Source: a virus. From it: 41,018 nt of DNA. Below, piece by piece: positions 23,230-31,900 of the stretch (the stretch's first letter is position 1; each line of letters opens with the position of its first letter). The position numbers and the translations under genes are program-made. The notes beneath the pieces were generated by a model. It was not told where the DNA came from and searched no databases. It saw only the letters and a list, made by a program, of their open reading frames with translations. The stretch lies in IMG/VR virus record IMGVR_UViG_3300011113_000247, positions 1 to 41,018 of that record. The stretch is one strand, 5' to 3'.

Positions 23230-23236
23230 GGAGTAA
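22982..23236 (+). CDS. Rz1-like o-spanin lipoprotein, nested in the i-spanin gene
   Basis: This 84-residue frame lies inside the Rz-like gene in another frame and ends 7 nt past its stop. It starts with a lipoprotein signal (MKFAISMLVLPLLLTAC); the lipobox LTAC puts the lipidated Cys at residue 17. A proline-rich stretch follows (VAPPPLQVPCPVPPALDPAPVP), the hallmark of Rz1. The mature lipoprotein sits in the outer membrane and binds the i-spanin across the periplasm. A nested Rz/Rz1 layout is well known in lambda-type cassettes. A GGAGAAGGA site precedes the ATG. Confidence 0.88.
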   Translation: MKFAISMLVLPLLLTACATGKVAPPPLQVPCPVPPALDPAPVPEKSFTERMANFLSGSLEKPTNLKQPSTNATSNTTPQGKSKE

Positions 23237-23238
23237 CA

Positions 23239-24927
23239 ATGCCCACTACATACAACAACAATTTACGTTTAGCGATAATTGCTAACGGTGAACAGACTGG
23301 TACATGGGGCACTACGACTAACGCAAACCTTGGCACTGTTCTCGTTGATGCAATAACAGGGCTTGTATCAATAACAACAAATGTACAACAGTACCCGCTT
23401 TTAGCAGCAAACGGAGCAGCGGATGAAGCACGCAGTGCGATGTTAGTACTAGACACTACTTATGCTGGAACTTATGAAGTATATGCACCGCCTGTGTCTA
23501 AACTTTATATTATAAGAAACGCATCGGGGCAGACCTTAAATCTGTACAACGCTACTTTAGCAAATGGAATTATTCCAGCTGGCGTTGCTTATGTTGTTCC
23601 TCCGGGTAAAACCGTATTTGTTCAGTCAAACGGCGTTCAATTCACCGATGCCGTTAACAGAATTAATGGCGCTTTAACACTAGGCTCTGCACTGCCCGTG
23701 TCTAGCGGTGGTACGGGGCAAACATCGTATACAGACGGGCAGCTTCTGATTGGTAACTCAACAGGCAATACGCTGAGTAAAACTACTTTGACTGCTGGCT
23801 CTAACATCACAATAACTAATGGTCCGGGGACTATAACTATCGCGGCTAGTGGTGGTGGGGCGTCGGTTACAAGTGTCACAGCTACAGCACCGGTTGCATC
23901 TAGCGGAGGTAGCACACCAGACATTAGTCTTCAAGCAGGCTATGGCGATACGTTAAATCCATACGCTAGTAAAGCTACAAACTTAGTACTGGCTTCGCCG
24001 AATGGTTCATCGGGCGTGCCATCGTTTCGTGCTTTGGTAGGGGCTGATCTACCTACCGTTGGAACCATTACGCCTAGTACGTATGGCAGCGCTTCGCAGG
24101 TTGCTCAGATTACGGTTGACTCAAAAGGGCGAATTACCGGCATCACAAACGTCGCGATTTCTGGCGGCGGTGCTGTATCTTCGGTTACTGGTTCCGGCGC
24201 AATTACTGCGTCGCCTACAACAGGCTCGGTTGTTGTTTCTGTAGCAAACGCTAGTTCTTCATCAGCAGGGATTTTAACTACAGGTTCTCAAAACATTGCT
24301 GGGGCTAAGACATTTGATTCCAGCCTGACTGCTAACGGTTTTTTAACCAACAGCCTCGCGTATAACTGGACAGCAACTACCGCCGTTTTTTATAACGCTA
24401 ATGGATACAACTTTGATTACAGTGGATCACGAATACTCAATGTATACACTTCTGGCACCGATCCGGGAGCTGATAACAGCCGGACATTAGGCACTGCTGG
24501 AAATCGTTGGTCTGTTGTTTTTGCGGCTAACGGCACGATTAATACTTCTGACGCAAATGAAAAACAAGACATTGCCGATCTTGATGAAGCTGAAAAACGC
24601 GTAGCTGTACGTATCAAAGGGTTAATTAAAAAGTTCCGGTTTAAAGATGCGGTTATTGCAAAAGGCGACGCAGCGCGTATTCATGTTGGCGTGATTGCGC
24701 AAGAAGTGCGGGATGCTTTTACTGCGGAAGGACTTGATGCTGATCGCTATGGCTTGTTTTGCTCTGATACATGGTGGGAGCGCGAAGAAATGGTCGAACG
24801 TAAACACCTTGATGCCCCCAGACTAGAACGCGTTATTTACACAGTGCCAACAGAAGGTGCAACGGAAAAAACCCGTTTAGGTGTTCGCTACGAACAGTTG
24901 CTTGCGTTTGTTATCGCTGCTATGTAA
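23239..24927 (+). CDS. Tail fibre with C-terminal S74 intramolecular chaperone
   Basis: This 562-residue fibre has an attachment-type N-terminus (NNLRLAIIANGEQTGTWGTTTNANLG), strand-rich repeats (SSGGTGQTSYTDGQLLIGNS, TGNTLSKTTLTAG) and a shaft up to about residue 430. The last 126 residues form a Peptidase S74 chaperone domain: S437 of SDANEKQDI is the expected self-cleavage Ser, the body contains KFRFKD, RIHVGVIAQEVRDAF and VRYEQLLAFVIAAM. S74 domains guide trimer folding and then cut themselves off. The gene directly follows the spanins with an AAGGAG site, so fibre and lysis genes are interleaved. Confidence 0.85.
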   Translation: MPTTYNNNLRLAIIANGEQTGTWGTTTNANLGTVLVDAITGLVSITTNVQQYPLLAANGAADEARSAMLVLDTTYAGTYEVYAPPVSKLYIIRNASGQTLNLYNATLANGIIPAGVAYVVPPGKTVFVQSNGVQFTDAVNRINGALTLGSALPVSSGGTGQTSYTDGQLLIGNSTGNTLSKTTLTAGSNITITNGPGTITIAASGGGASVTSVTATAPVASSGGSTPDISLQAGYGDTLNPYASKATNLVLASPNGSSGVPSFRALVGADLPTVGTITPSTYGSASQVAQITVDSKGRITGITNVAISGGGAVSSVTGSGAITASPTTGSVVVSVANASSSSAGILTTGSQNIAGAKTFDSSLTANGFLTNSLAYNWTATTAVFYNANGYNFDYSGSRILNVYTSGTDPGADNSRTLGTAGNRWSVVFAANGTINTSDANEKQDIADLDEAEKRVAVRIKGLIKKFRFKDAVIAKGDAARIHVGVIAQEVRDAFTAEGLDADRYGLFCSDTWWEREEMVERKHLDAPRLERVIYTVPTEGATEKTRLGVRYEQLLAFVIAAM

Positions 24928-24936
24928 GGGGCTGAG

Positions 24937-27147
24937 ATGCCACTACAGAAACTACAGTTTCGCCCCGGTGTAAACCGAGAAGGTACAACGCTCTCTAACG
25001 AAGGCGGTTGGTACGACTGCGATAAGGTGCGATTCCGTTCTGGCTACCCTGAAAAAATAGGTGGTTGGGCGGCAAATGGATATAACACTTTTCTGGGTGT
25101 GTGCCGTTCGCTATGGAATTGGATAACACTTAAGCAATACAACCTTCTTGGGCTTGGCACTAATTTAAAATTTTATGTTGAAGACGGGCAGATATATTAC
25201 GACATTACCCCTCTACGGGAAACGAACGGTAATTTAGCGGGGCAGATAACACTTGCTGTTACGAACAATTCTAACGTACTGACTATTACAGACGCTGGCG
25301 CTGACGGGCTACAAGTTGGGGATTTTGTTACGTTAGCTGGGGCTGTAACTTTAGGCGGAAACGTGACAGCTGGTGTACTAAATCAAGAATATCAAATTAG
25401 TTCTGTACTTTCAGGAACGCAATATACCGTTACCTTACGTCAGGCAAGTACATCAATTAATGGGGTCAAGTTTATTACAGACCCTTTGACTTCCGTTTTT
25501 ACTTTACCTCCAGATGTAACTACAGTAATTGCAAATGGCGATGCTGTTGTTCTTTTACCTACTATAGCACTACCTTCTGGTTTGTCAGCAGGTACTACGT
25601 ACTATCTAGTTAACGTCCCTTTACCGCCCCTCGCTGCAAATACATTTCAGCTTTCTCTTACGCCCGGTGGCCCTCCAGTAACTGTTACGACTCCGGGTTT
25701 AGGGCAGCAAGCGTTTTATTTTACGTTAGTCGCCAATACTAATGCGTCAAGTTCAGCTATGACTGCGCTAACAATTGCATATCAAATAAATACTGGTTTT
25801 CCTATATACACCGTAGGAACTGGTTGGGGCGCAGGGTCTTGGTCTCGTGGGGCGTGGAATTCTGGATTTACAACAGGGTTTGGTATACAGCTACGTTTGT
25901 GGAGCCAAATGAATTTTGGCGAGTACCTTATATTTAACCCGCGAGGGGGAGCGCTATATATTTGGCAACCCGGAAGTGGTGCTACGCCCGGATACAGTGT
26001 CCGAGGGGTAGTTTTGTCTCCTTCTTCTGTCACTCCCGCTGGTTGGACATCTACTGTTACGGATTCTTCTTGTCCTACAATTTGCAATCAAATCATGGTG
26101 TCGGATTCAACCCGAATTGTGATTGCATTTGGGTGTAACGATTATGGTAGTTCTGTACTAGACCCGTTACTGATTCGCTGGTCTGCACAAGAAAGTTTTT
26201 CTGAATGGGCGGTTAGCGCCACAAACCAAGCGGGTAGCTATCGTCTGTCGCACGGTTCCGAAATAGTAAGTGCGATACAAACTCGCCAAGAAATCATTGT
26301 ACTTACCGACGCGGCGATTTATTCGATGCAGTATCTTGGGCCACCATTTGTCTGGGGCTTTACACTACTTGCCGATAATATTTCTATTATGTCTCCCAAC
26401 GCTGTGGCGACTGCTACGGGTGTTGTGTTCTGGATGGGCACTGATAAGTTCTATGTGTACTCAGGCCGTGTCGAAACATTACCTTGCGCGGTACGCCAAT
26501 ATGTTTTTAACGATATTAACCGTACGCAAGAAGCTCAATTTCTTTCTGGCACAAATGAAGGTTACAGTGAAGTTTGGTGGTTTTACTGCTCTTCTGATTC
26601 TGATGTAATAGATCGTTACGTTATTTTTAACTACCTAGACCGCGTGTGGTACTACGGCACGATGGATAGAACTGCTTGGTTAGACTCCGCTTTGCGCCAA
26701 TTTCCACAAGCCGCAACGGGGAATAATATTGTTGTGTTCCATGAAGCGGCTGTAGATGATGGCTCTACTAATCCGCCCAGCGCGATTGACTCGTACGTAC
26801 AATCTTCTGATTTTGACATTGGTGACGGGCACAATTACGGTTTTGTAAATCATATGATTCCAGACATCACGTTCGATGGTTCGGATGTTAATGCCCCCCA
26901 AGTAATATTTACTGTTCGCCCTCGACAAAACCCCGGCGCAAACTATAGCCTTGCTGCATCACCTCCTGTTGTCTCCGCAAATAACTATGTCGGACAACAG
27001 TCATACAACGTTCAACAATTTACGCAAATTGTATATACCCGCTTACGCGGGCGGCAAATGGCTTTTAAAGTCGAATCGAATTCAATAGGTACTCAGTGGC
27101 AGCTAGGCGTGCCAAGAATGGATGTGCGACCGGACGGACGTAAATGA
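24937..27147 (+). CDS. Tail nozzle / gp10-like stabilisation protein
   Basis: This 736-residue protein has the start common to P22 gp10-like nozzle proteins of environmental phages: LQKLQFRPGVNREGTTLSNE, then WYDCDKVRFRSGYPEKIGGW. Residues from about 340 carry propeller-type strands (SEIVSAIQTRQEIIVLTDAA, VFWMGTDKFYVYSGR, VWWFYCSSDSDVIDRYVIFNY). The end (MAFKVESNSIGTQWQLG) closes the fold. Between about 90 and 280 lies a region of Gly/Thr/Asn-rich beta repeats (LTITDAGADGLQVGDFVTL) that looks like an inserted domain. The nozzle closes the tail under the adaptor and binds fibres. It overlaps the next gene by 4 nt (ATGA). Confidence 0.7.
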   Translation: MPLQKLQFRPGVNREGTTLSNEGGWYDCDKVRFRSGYPEKIGGWAANGYNTFLGVCRSLWNWITLKQYNLLGLGTNLKFYVEDGQIYYDITPLRETNGNLAGQITLAVTNNSNVLTITDAGADGLQVGDFVTLAGAVTLGGNVTAGVLNQEYQISSVLSGTQYTVTLRQASTSINGVKFITDPLTSVFTLPPDVTTVIANGDAVVLLPTIALPSGLSAGTTYYLVNVPLPPLAANTFQLSLTPGGPPVTVTTPGLGQQAFYFTLVANTNASSSAMTALTIAYQINTGFPIYTVGTGWGAGSWSRGAWNSGFTTGFGIQLRLWSQMNFGEYLIFNPRGGALYIWQPGSGATPGYSVRGVVLSPSSVTPAGWTSTVTDSSCPTICNQIMVSDSTRIVIAFGCNDYGSSVLDPLLIRWSAQESFSEWAVSATNQAGSYRLSHGSEIVSAIQTRQEIIVLTDAAIYSMQYLGPPFVWGFTLLADNISIMSPNAVATATGVVFWMGTDKFYVYSGRVETLPCAVRQYVFNDINRTQEAQFLSGTNEGYSEVWWFYCSSDSDVIDRYVIFNYLDRVWYYGTMDRTAWLDSALRQFPQAATGNNIVVFHEAAVDDGSTNPPSAIDSYVQSSDFDIGDGHNYGFVNHMIPDITFDGSDVNAPQVIFTVRPRQNPGANYSLAASPPVVSANNYVGQQSYNVQQFTQIVYTRLRGRQMAFKVESNSIGTQWQLGVPRMDVRPDGRK

Positions 27148-28535
27148 CATCTCAAATTATTACAACTGAATCAACGCAGTTAACCCCAACCAAAGCACCC
27201 GCGTTGCCGTTTGCGCCTGTGCAATATGATAGGCAATACCAAGACACATTTAACAATATTTTACGGCAGTATTTTAATACTCTTGATGGCTTTATAGGGC
27301 AGCTTATGGCTTCAACTGGAACTACATTTGGGGTTTATGGCGCGGGTACAGGCGCAGACGCTTTTGGACGACTTCGTGTGTCTAACCCCTATACGCTATT
27401 TGACAGCCAAAATCGTTATACCAAAGACAATCAGTTTAGCGAGACTACTGCTACAGGCGGAACAGCTACGTATAACAGTAACACCTCTTCTGTAGACATG
27501 GCTGTGACAACCGCATCTGGTTCTAGCGTTGTTAGGCAGTCTCTTCGCTGTATGCCCTACCAACCCGGTAAAGGACTTTTAGTCATGTGTACTTTTGTCA
27601 TGGCTATAACTAAAACAGGGTTACGTCAACGTGCGGGGTACTTTAATACTGATAACGGAGTGTTTTTAGAGTTAGCCGGTGCTCTAGAACCGAAGTTTGT
27701 ATTGCGCACCGCTACAAGCGGAAGTCCTAGTGATGCAAGGTCGATACCACAATCGAGTTGGAACGGTGACAAATTAGACGGTACTGGGGCATCAGGCTTT
27801 ACTTTGAATCTAACCAAAGCGCAGATTCTTTGGATGGATTTTGAGTGGTTGGGTGTTGGATCAGTGCGTTGTGGTTTTATTATTAACGGGCAGTATATTG
27901 TGTGCCACACGTTTAATAACGCCAATGATATAGATAGAGTCTATATGACTACGGCAATTTTACCGGTACGCTATGAAATAGAAAATACAACTACTACCGC
28001 GTCTACTTCTACACTAACCCAGATATGTTCTACGGTTATATCAGAGGGGGGCTACGGACAAGTTTCTGCGCCAAACACAGCAAGGCGCACCGCTATAAGA
28101 GCGGCTATCGCTACTACTTTTGTTCCTTTAGTTGCTATTAGACTAAAAACAGGGCGTACCGGGGCGGTTGTTCTGCCGCAAACAGTTAATGTGATGCCTA
28201 CTAGTGCGGGTAACTATGAAGTTGTATTAGCTAGATTAAATGATGCTACTTCGTTAACAAGCGCTAGTTGGGTAACAGCAGACTTTGAAAACGTAGAGTA
28301 CGACGTATCGGCTACCGCCGTAACTATTGCTGCTAGTCAGATCGTCGATCAGTTTTTTATAACTGCGACTAACCAAAGCGCTGGCGCAAGTGCCGAGCCT
28401 GTGGGGTACAACTTTGACACTCAGATTGGCGCTTCGCTTGCCGGGGTTAGCCAAGTTTATGTCGTGGCAGTGCGCGTTTTGTCCGGTACTGGCGACGCCA
28501 TAGGGTCTTTGACTTTTTATGATTTAACGCAGTAA
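27144..28535 (+). CDS. Virion structural protein with DAFGRLRVSNP box
   Basis: This 463-residue protein has a short N-terminal peptide with helical character (RQYQDTFNNILRQYFNTLDGF), then the box DAFGRLRVSNPYTLFDSQNRY near residue 72. I recall that box at the start of a family of phage structural proteins. A large beta domain follows (VRQSLRCMPYQPGKGLLVMC, ILWMDFEWLGVGSVRCGF) and another strand-rich domain ends it. The N-terminal helix with Y-x-x-x-FNNILR is often found in proteins that sit on the nozzle. It is likely an appendage or tail-tip protein. The exact role is unknown. Confidence 0.65.
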   Translation: MTSQIITTESTQLTPTKAPALPFAPVQYDRQYQDTFNNILRQYFNTLDGFIGQLMASTGTTFGVYGAGTGADAFGRLRVSNPYTLFDSQNRYTKDNQFSETTATGGTATYNSNTSSVDMAVTTASGSSVVRQSLRCMPYQPGKGLLVMCTFVMAITKTGLRQRAGYFNTDNGVFLELAGALEPKFVLRTATSGSPSDARSIPQSSWNGDKLDGTGASGFTLNLTKAQILWMDFEWLGVGSVRCGFIINGQYIVCHTFNNANDIDRVYMTTAILPVRYEIENTTTTASTSTLTQICSTVISEGGYGQVSAPNTARRTAIRAAIATTFVPLVAIRLKTGRTGAVVLPQTVNVMPTSAGNYEVVLARLNDATSLTSASWVTADFENVEYDVSATAVTIAASQIVDQFFITATNQSAGASAEPVGYNFDTQIGASLAGVSQVYVVAVRVLSGTGDAIGSLTFYDLTQ

Positions 28536-28547
28536 ATACGAGATAAT
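28509..28547 (+). promoter_or_regulatory. Possible promoter before the internal virion genes
   Basis: TTGACT (28509-28514) lies 18 nt before a weak TAAATA (28533-28538), and a better -10, GATAAT at 28542-28547, is too far from that -35. The region 28536-28576 is AT-rich and is one of the few gaps in the late genes. The evidence is slight. Confidence 0.25.
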
Positions 28548-28576
28548 TCTGAAAATATTTTAGATAGGGCACGAAC

Positions 28577-31500
28577 ATGGCTATCGACCAACAAGGAATT
28601 ATGGCATTGCCAGAAGGACAACAGGCGATGATGCCACAGCTGAGTTATTCAGACTCTTATGACGCTATGCGTCAAGCCCTACAGCAGGTCAATCCAGAGG
28701 TGGATGCGGAGTTACAGCAAACGCTGAATGGGCTACGCGCTACGCTAACAAATGTTTCTGACGAAGAGCTTCAACAACTTATCGATGCCGTACAGACATT
28801 GATTGATGATCCTGAAGGATATGCCAGAAATATTGCACAAGCAGTTCAAGAAGGCGATCTTGAAGCGGGTGTTTTCCCCGAAGAGTATGACGAAGAGTTT
28901 TTAGGTTCCGTACTTTCTGTTTTGTTGGATGAGCAGCGTACTCGTCAAGCAGGTCCGGGAATGATGATGCCTCCACCACAGCAGTTTGCTCGTGGTGGAA
29001 TAGCGGATGCAGCAAGACTCGTTGCAAGCAAAGGTCGCAATGGCGACACCATGTTGGCGCACATCACGCCGGGTGAGGCACGTCTGCTCCGTTCTCGTGG
29101 CGGTTCGGGCACGATCAACCCTGAGACAGGCCTACCTGAATATTTTTTAAAAGGGCTTTTTAGAGGCATTGGGAAAGTATTCAGTGCCATTGGTAGCGCA
29201 GTTAAAAGCGTTTTAAAAAGTCCGATTGGACGGATTGTTGGAACGATTGCTTTAGGTGCTCTTATTGGCCCGGGAGCAGGGGCTTTTGGCATTCAAGGGC
29301 TTGGCCTTGTTAGTTCGACAGCGGCAGCATCAGGGATAGCTTCTGGTGTAGTAGCAGGATTGGCAGGCGGGGGCTTAAAAGACATTTTAATTTCAGCAGG
29401 CACAGGTTTCTTAGGTGCGCCCGGAGGACCCGTTTCTGAATTTATTGGCAGCAAAATAGCTAACCCACTTCTTCGAGATGCGCTGGTCGGGGCAGGTGTA
29501 GGAACAGCGGCGGGATTGTTACAAGGGCAAAAGCTAAAAGATGCGGTTAAAGGTGGTTTAACTGCTGGTGCTATTTCTGGTGGTATGTCGTATCTCCAGA
29601 GCAGAGGCAACTTAGACGTGGCAAAAGCAGACGCTGAACAAGCTGCGGCAGCGAAGGCTGCACCAGCGAACGCTGCATCAGCAATTACGGAGGTCAAAGA
29701 TGAACTCACATCTACTCCGGGCTTGCTTACAAGGACAACCAAATATGCAGATGGCCGCGTAGTTCAACAAATGGTGGATGGCCGTGGTACGCCAATTGGT
29801 CCAGAAACCCCTGTAGGGGCGGCAACTCCAACTCCAACCCCGGCCCAAGCTCCGTCGCCTTCGGCCGCTGCGGCTCCTTCGGTAGTTGCTCCTTCAGCCT
29901 CCGCATCGGATTATTTGCAAGGGCTAAAAGCATCCACGATCAGAGAGAACTTCAGCATTCCAACACCACGCACGGTCACAGGTATCTCACAATACGATTT
30001 AGTGCCGCCGCCCTCAGTAGGCCTAACGGTAGACAAGCTTTCTGGTGGCATTCAACCTAACCTTGCAAATGTTCAACCACTTTCTGGAGGCATTGGAAAT
30101 GTCCCGATGCCAAGAACTTCTGCTCAAGTACAAGCCCCCGCGCCTTATACCATTCCTAAAATCAGTGACTCTCTTTCTACAATGGGAAGAGGTATAAAAG
30201 AACTTGGTACAGGGCAATTTAGTACAGGCGCGAAAACCTTCATGCAAGGCGCGGAAGACTTATTCTTCCCCGGTCCAAGCGATGAACAGATTAGAAGGTT
30301 TGCGGCAGAGCAGGGCATAACTCCTGCCAAAGCAGCGCAAGAAATTGGCGCGCCCGGCTTCATGCGTACATATGGCCCCGGTGTGGCAGCGGTTACAGGT
30401 ATTGGCGCACTTGCTGGCGCGTTTGAACGTAAAGAACTTCCAGAAAGTGAATTTGCTCGTGGTATGCGCGCGCCTATTGATTTGTCGGGCGACCCACGCG
30501 CTTATTACATCCAAGATATTCCGGGCGCGATATACGATGCGCGAGGGAACATTATTGGTTCTCGCCCATTGCCTCGATTCATGACAGGCTACGCCGAGGG
30601 CGGAGAAGTAGAACAACCGCCAGCGACAGATGTTACCGTGAAAGACGCGGCTGTGCGGTATGGTGAAGCGCCTCCTCCACTAACACTTGCAGATGTACGT
30701 GCCCCCGCCGTCTCGTATACGGGATACCAGAGAAGGTTTATTTCGCCAAACGAATCAGTCATGCCGGTAATTACCGGAGGAACCACGGGTGGCGTTACCG
30801 GGGGCATTACTGGTGGCGTTACTGGTGGCGTTACTGGTGGCGTTACTGGAGGAACCACTGGTGGCGTCACCGGTGGCGTTACTGGAGGAACCACTGGTAG
30901 CACTCCCGGAAATGTTATTTCCACTGACCCCAATGCGTACAAATATAACTACTTTGATAACTCTGCCCAAGACAATGAACTGATAAAACAGTTCCAAGCA
31001 GGAGAAAATCCTAAAACTCGGGCGGACTTGGTTGAGTTTTACTTGACGGACTTGGGTCGTTTGCCAGACCCCGCCGGGTTCAATTACTGGTTGAACAAGT
31101 TCGGTACTGAAATAGACCCGAATGAAATGAAACAATTGCAGGCGGGAGCACAGGCAGAAAAAGCGCAAAAAGAAGGGATAGCTTCGCTTTACAAGCAATA
31201 TGGTGAGCGTGAGTACGATCTTCCGGGCCTTGAATATTGGATGGGCGAAGCTGGTCGCGCGGGTGGTGTAGACCCAATTCGACAAAGATTTATTGCAAAA
31301 ATGCAAAAAGACATTGATATGGCTAATGCGGGGTATCGGACATTTGATCCAAACCAAATGGGTAGCCGTATGACCCAAGAAGAAGCGGATATGTTGAACG
31401 CTAGAGCGCCGTACTTATATGGAACAATTCCCGGCACAATTAGCTCACAATACCCTGCCGGGAAAACTAACAACATAGCCCGTGAACAATTGTTTAATCT

Positions 31501-31897
31501 GTACACCCAAAACTTAGGCCGGACAACGCCAGACCAAGCAGGGTTTGAGTGGTGGGTTAATAAGATTGGCCAAGATGATTACATTTCTCCGGAAGAAGCG
31601 AACCAGTTTTTGGCTGAAGCAAAAGCCAGAGGGGAAACAGTTCGCAACCCCAATGTAAACTTCCTGAACATGGGTGGTATTGCTTCCCTAAAACAGGGTG
31701 GTTACCCCCGTCGCACGGGCCAGATTAGTGGACCGGGGACCGAGACTTCTGACTCTATCCCAGCTATGCTATCGGATGGAGAATTTGTTATGACCGCTCG
31801 TGCTGTACGAGGCATGGGCAATGGTAGTCGCCGTGATGGCGCGCGCAAAATGTATGCGCTGATGCATAAACTAGAACGCAACGCTGCACGAGGATAA
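28577..31897 (+). CDS. Giant internal virion protein with GVTGG repeats and DUF4214-like motifs
   Basis: This 1106-residue protein has an acidic helical start (1-125), the boxes FARGGIADAARLVASKG (137-153) and MLAHITPGEARLLRSRGG (159-176), and a Gly/Ala-rich hydrophobic region (about 195-345) that could insert in a membrane. An Ala/Pro-rich linker follows. Residues 733-774 are a low-complexity run of TGGV/TGGT repeats from a 12-bp DNA repeat. Two DUF4214-like boxes follow (FYLTDLGRLPDPAGFNYW near 818-838, LYTQNLGRTTPDQAGFEWW near 971-993). The end has a box I recall from many phage proteins, GPGTETSDSIPAMLSDGEF near 1052-1071. It probably is ejected or lies inside the head; the role is inferred. 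Confidence 0.7.
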   Translation: MAIDQQGIMALPEGQQAMMPQLSYSDSYDAMRQALQQVNPEVDAELQQTLNGLRATLTNVSDEELQQLIDAVQTLIDDPEGYARNIAQAVQEGDLEAGVFPEEYDEEFLGSVLSVLLDEQRTRQAGPGMMMPPPQQFARGGIADAARLVASKGRNGDTMLAHITPGEARLLRSRGGSGTINPETGLPEYFLKGLFRGIGKVFSAIGSAVKSVLKSPIGRIVGTIALGALIGPGAGAFGIQGLGLVSSTAAASGIASGVVAGLAGGGLKDILISAGTGFLGAPGGPVSEFIGSKIANPLLRDALVGAGVGTAAGLLQGQKLKDAVKGGLTAGAISGGMSYLQSRGNLDVAKADAEQAAAAKAAPANAASAITEVKDELTSTPGLLTRTTKYADGRVVQQMVDGRGTPIGPETPVGAATPTPTPAQAPSPSAAAAPSVVAPSASASDYLQGLKASTIRENFSIPTPRTVTGISQYDLVPPPSVGLTVDKLSGGIQPNLANVQPLSGGIGNVPMPRTSAQVQAPAPYTIPKISDSLSTMGRGIKELGTGQFSTGAKTFMQGAEDLFFPGPSDEQIRRFAAEQGITPAKAAQEIGAPGFMRTYGPGVAAVTGIGALAGAFERKELPESEFARGMRAPIDLSGDPRAYYIQDIPGAIYDARGNIIGSRPLPRFMTGYAEGGEVEQPPATDVTVKDAAVRYGEAPPPLTLADVRAPAVSYTGYQRRFISPNESVMPVITGGTTGGVTGGITGGVTGGVTGGVTGGTTGGVTGGVTGGTTGSTPGNVISTDPNAYKYNYFDNSAQDNELIKQFQAGENPKTRADLVEFYLTDLGRLPDPAGFNYWLNKFGTEIDPNEMKQLQAGAQAEKAQKEGIASLYKQYGEREYDLPGLEYWMGEAGRAGGVDPIRQRFIAKMQKDIDMANAGYRTFDPNQMGSRMTQEEADMLNARAPYLYGTIPGTISSQYPAGKTNNIAREQLFNLYTQNLGRTTPDQAGFEWWVNKIGQDDYISPEEANQFLAEAKARGETVRNPNVNFLNMGGIASLKQGGYPRRTGQISGPGTETSDSIPAMLSDGEFVMTARAVRGMGNGSRRDGARKMYALMHKLERNAARG
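30776..30900 (+). repeat. Tandem 12-bp repeat inside a virion gene
   Basis: About ten copies of a 12-bp unit of type GGTGGCGTTACT, with variants GGAGGAACCACT and GGGGGCATTACT, lie head to tail in frame. They encode alternating TGGV and TGGT. Such runs change length by slippage, so copy number may vary between isolates. Confidence 0.85.
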
Positions 31898-31900
31898 GCC

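Noticed and set aside
14085-28535. Diversity-generating retroelement acting on a fibre gene
   Set aside because: No reverse transcriptase gene and no template/variable repeat pair was seen in the window.
30755-31378. 207-codon open frame on the minus strand
   Set aside because: It is the antisense shadow of the TGGV repeat region and of the coding frame with its codon bias; no ribosome site or homologue-like pattern.
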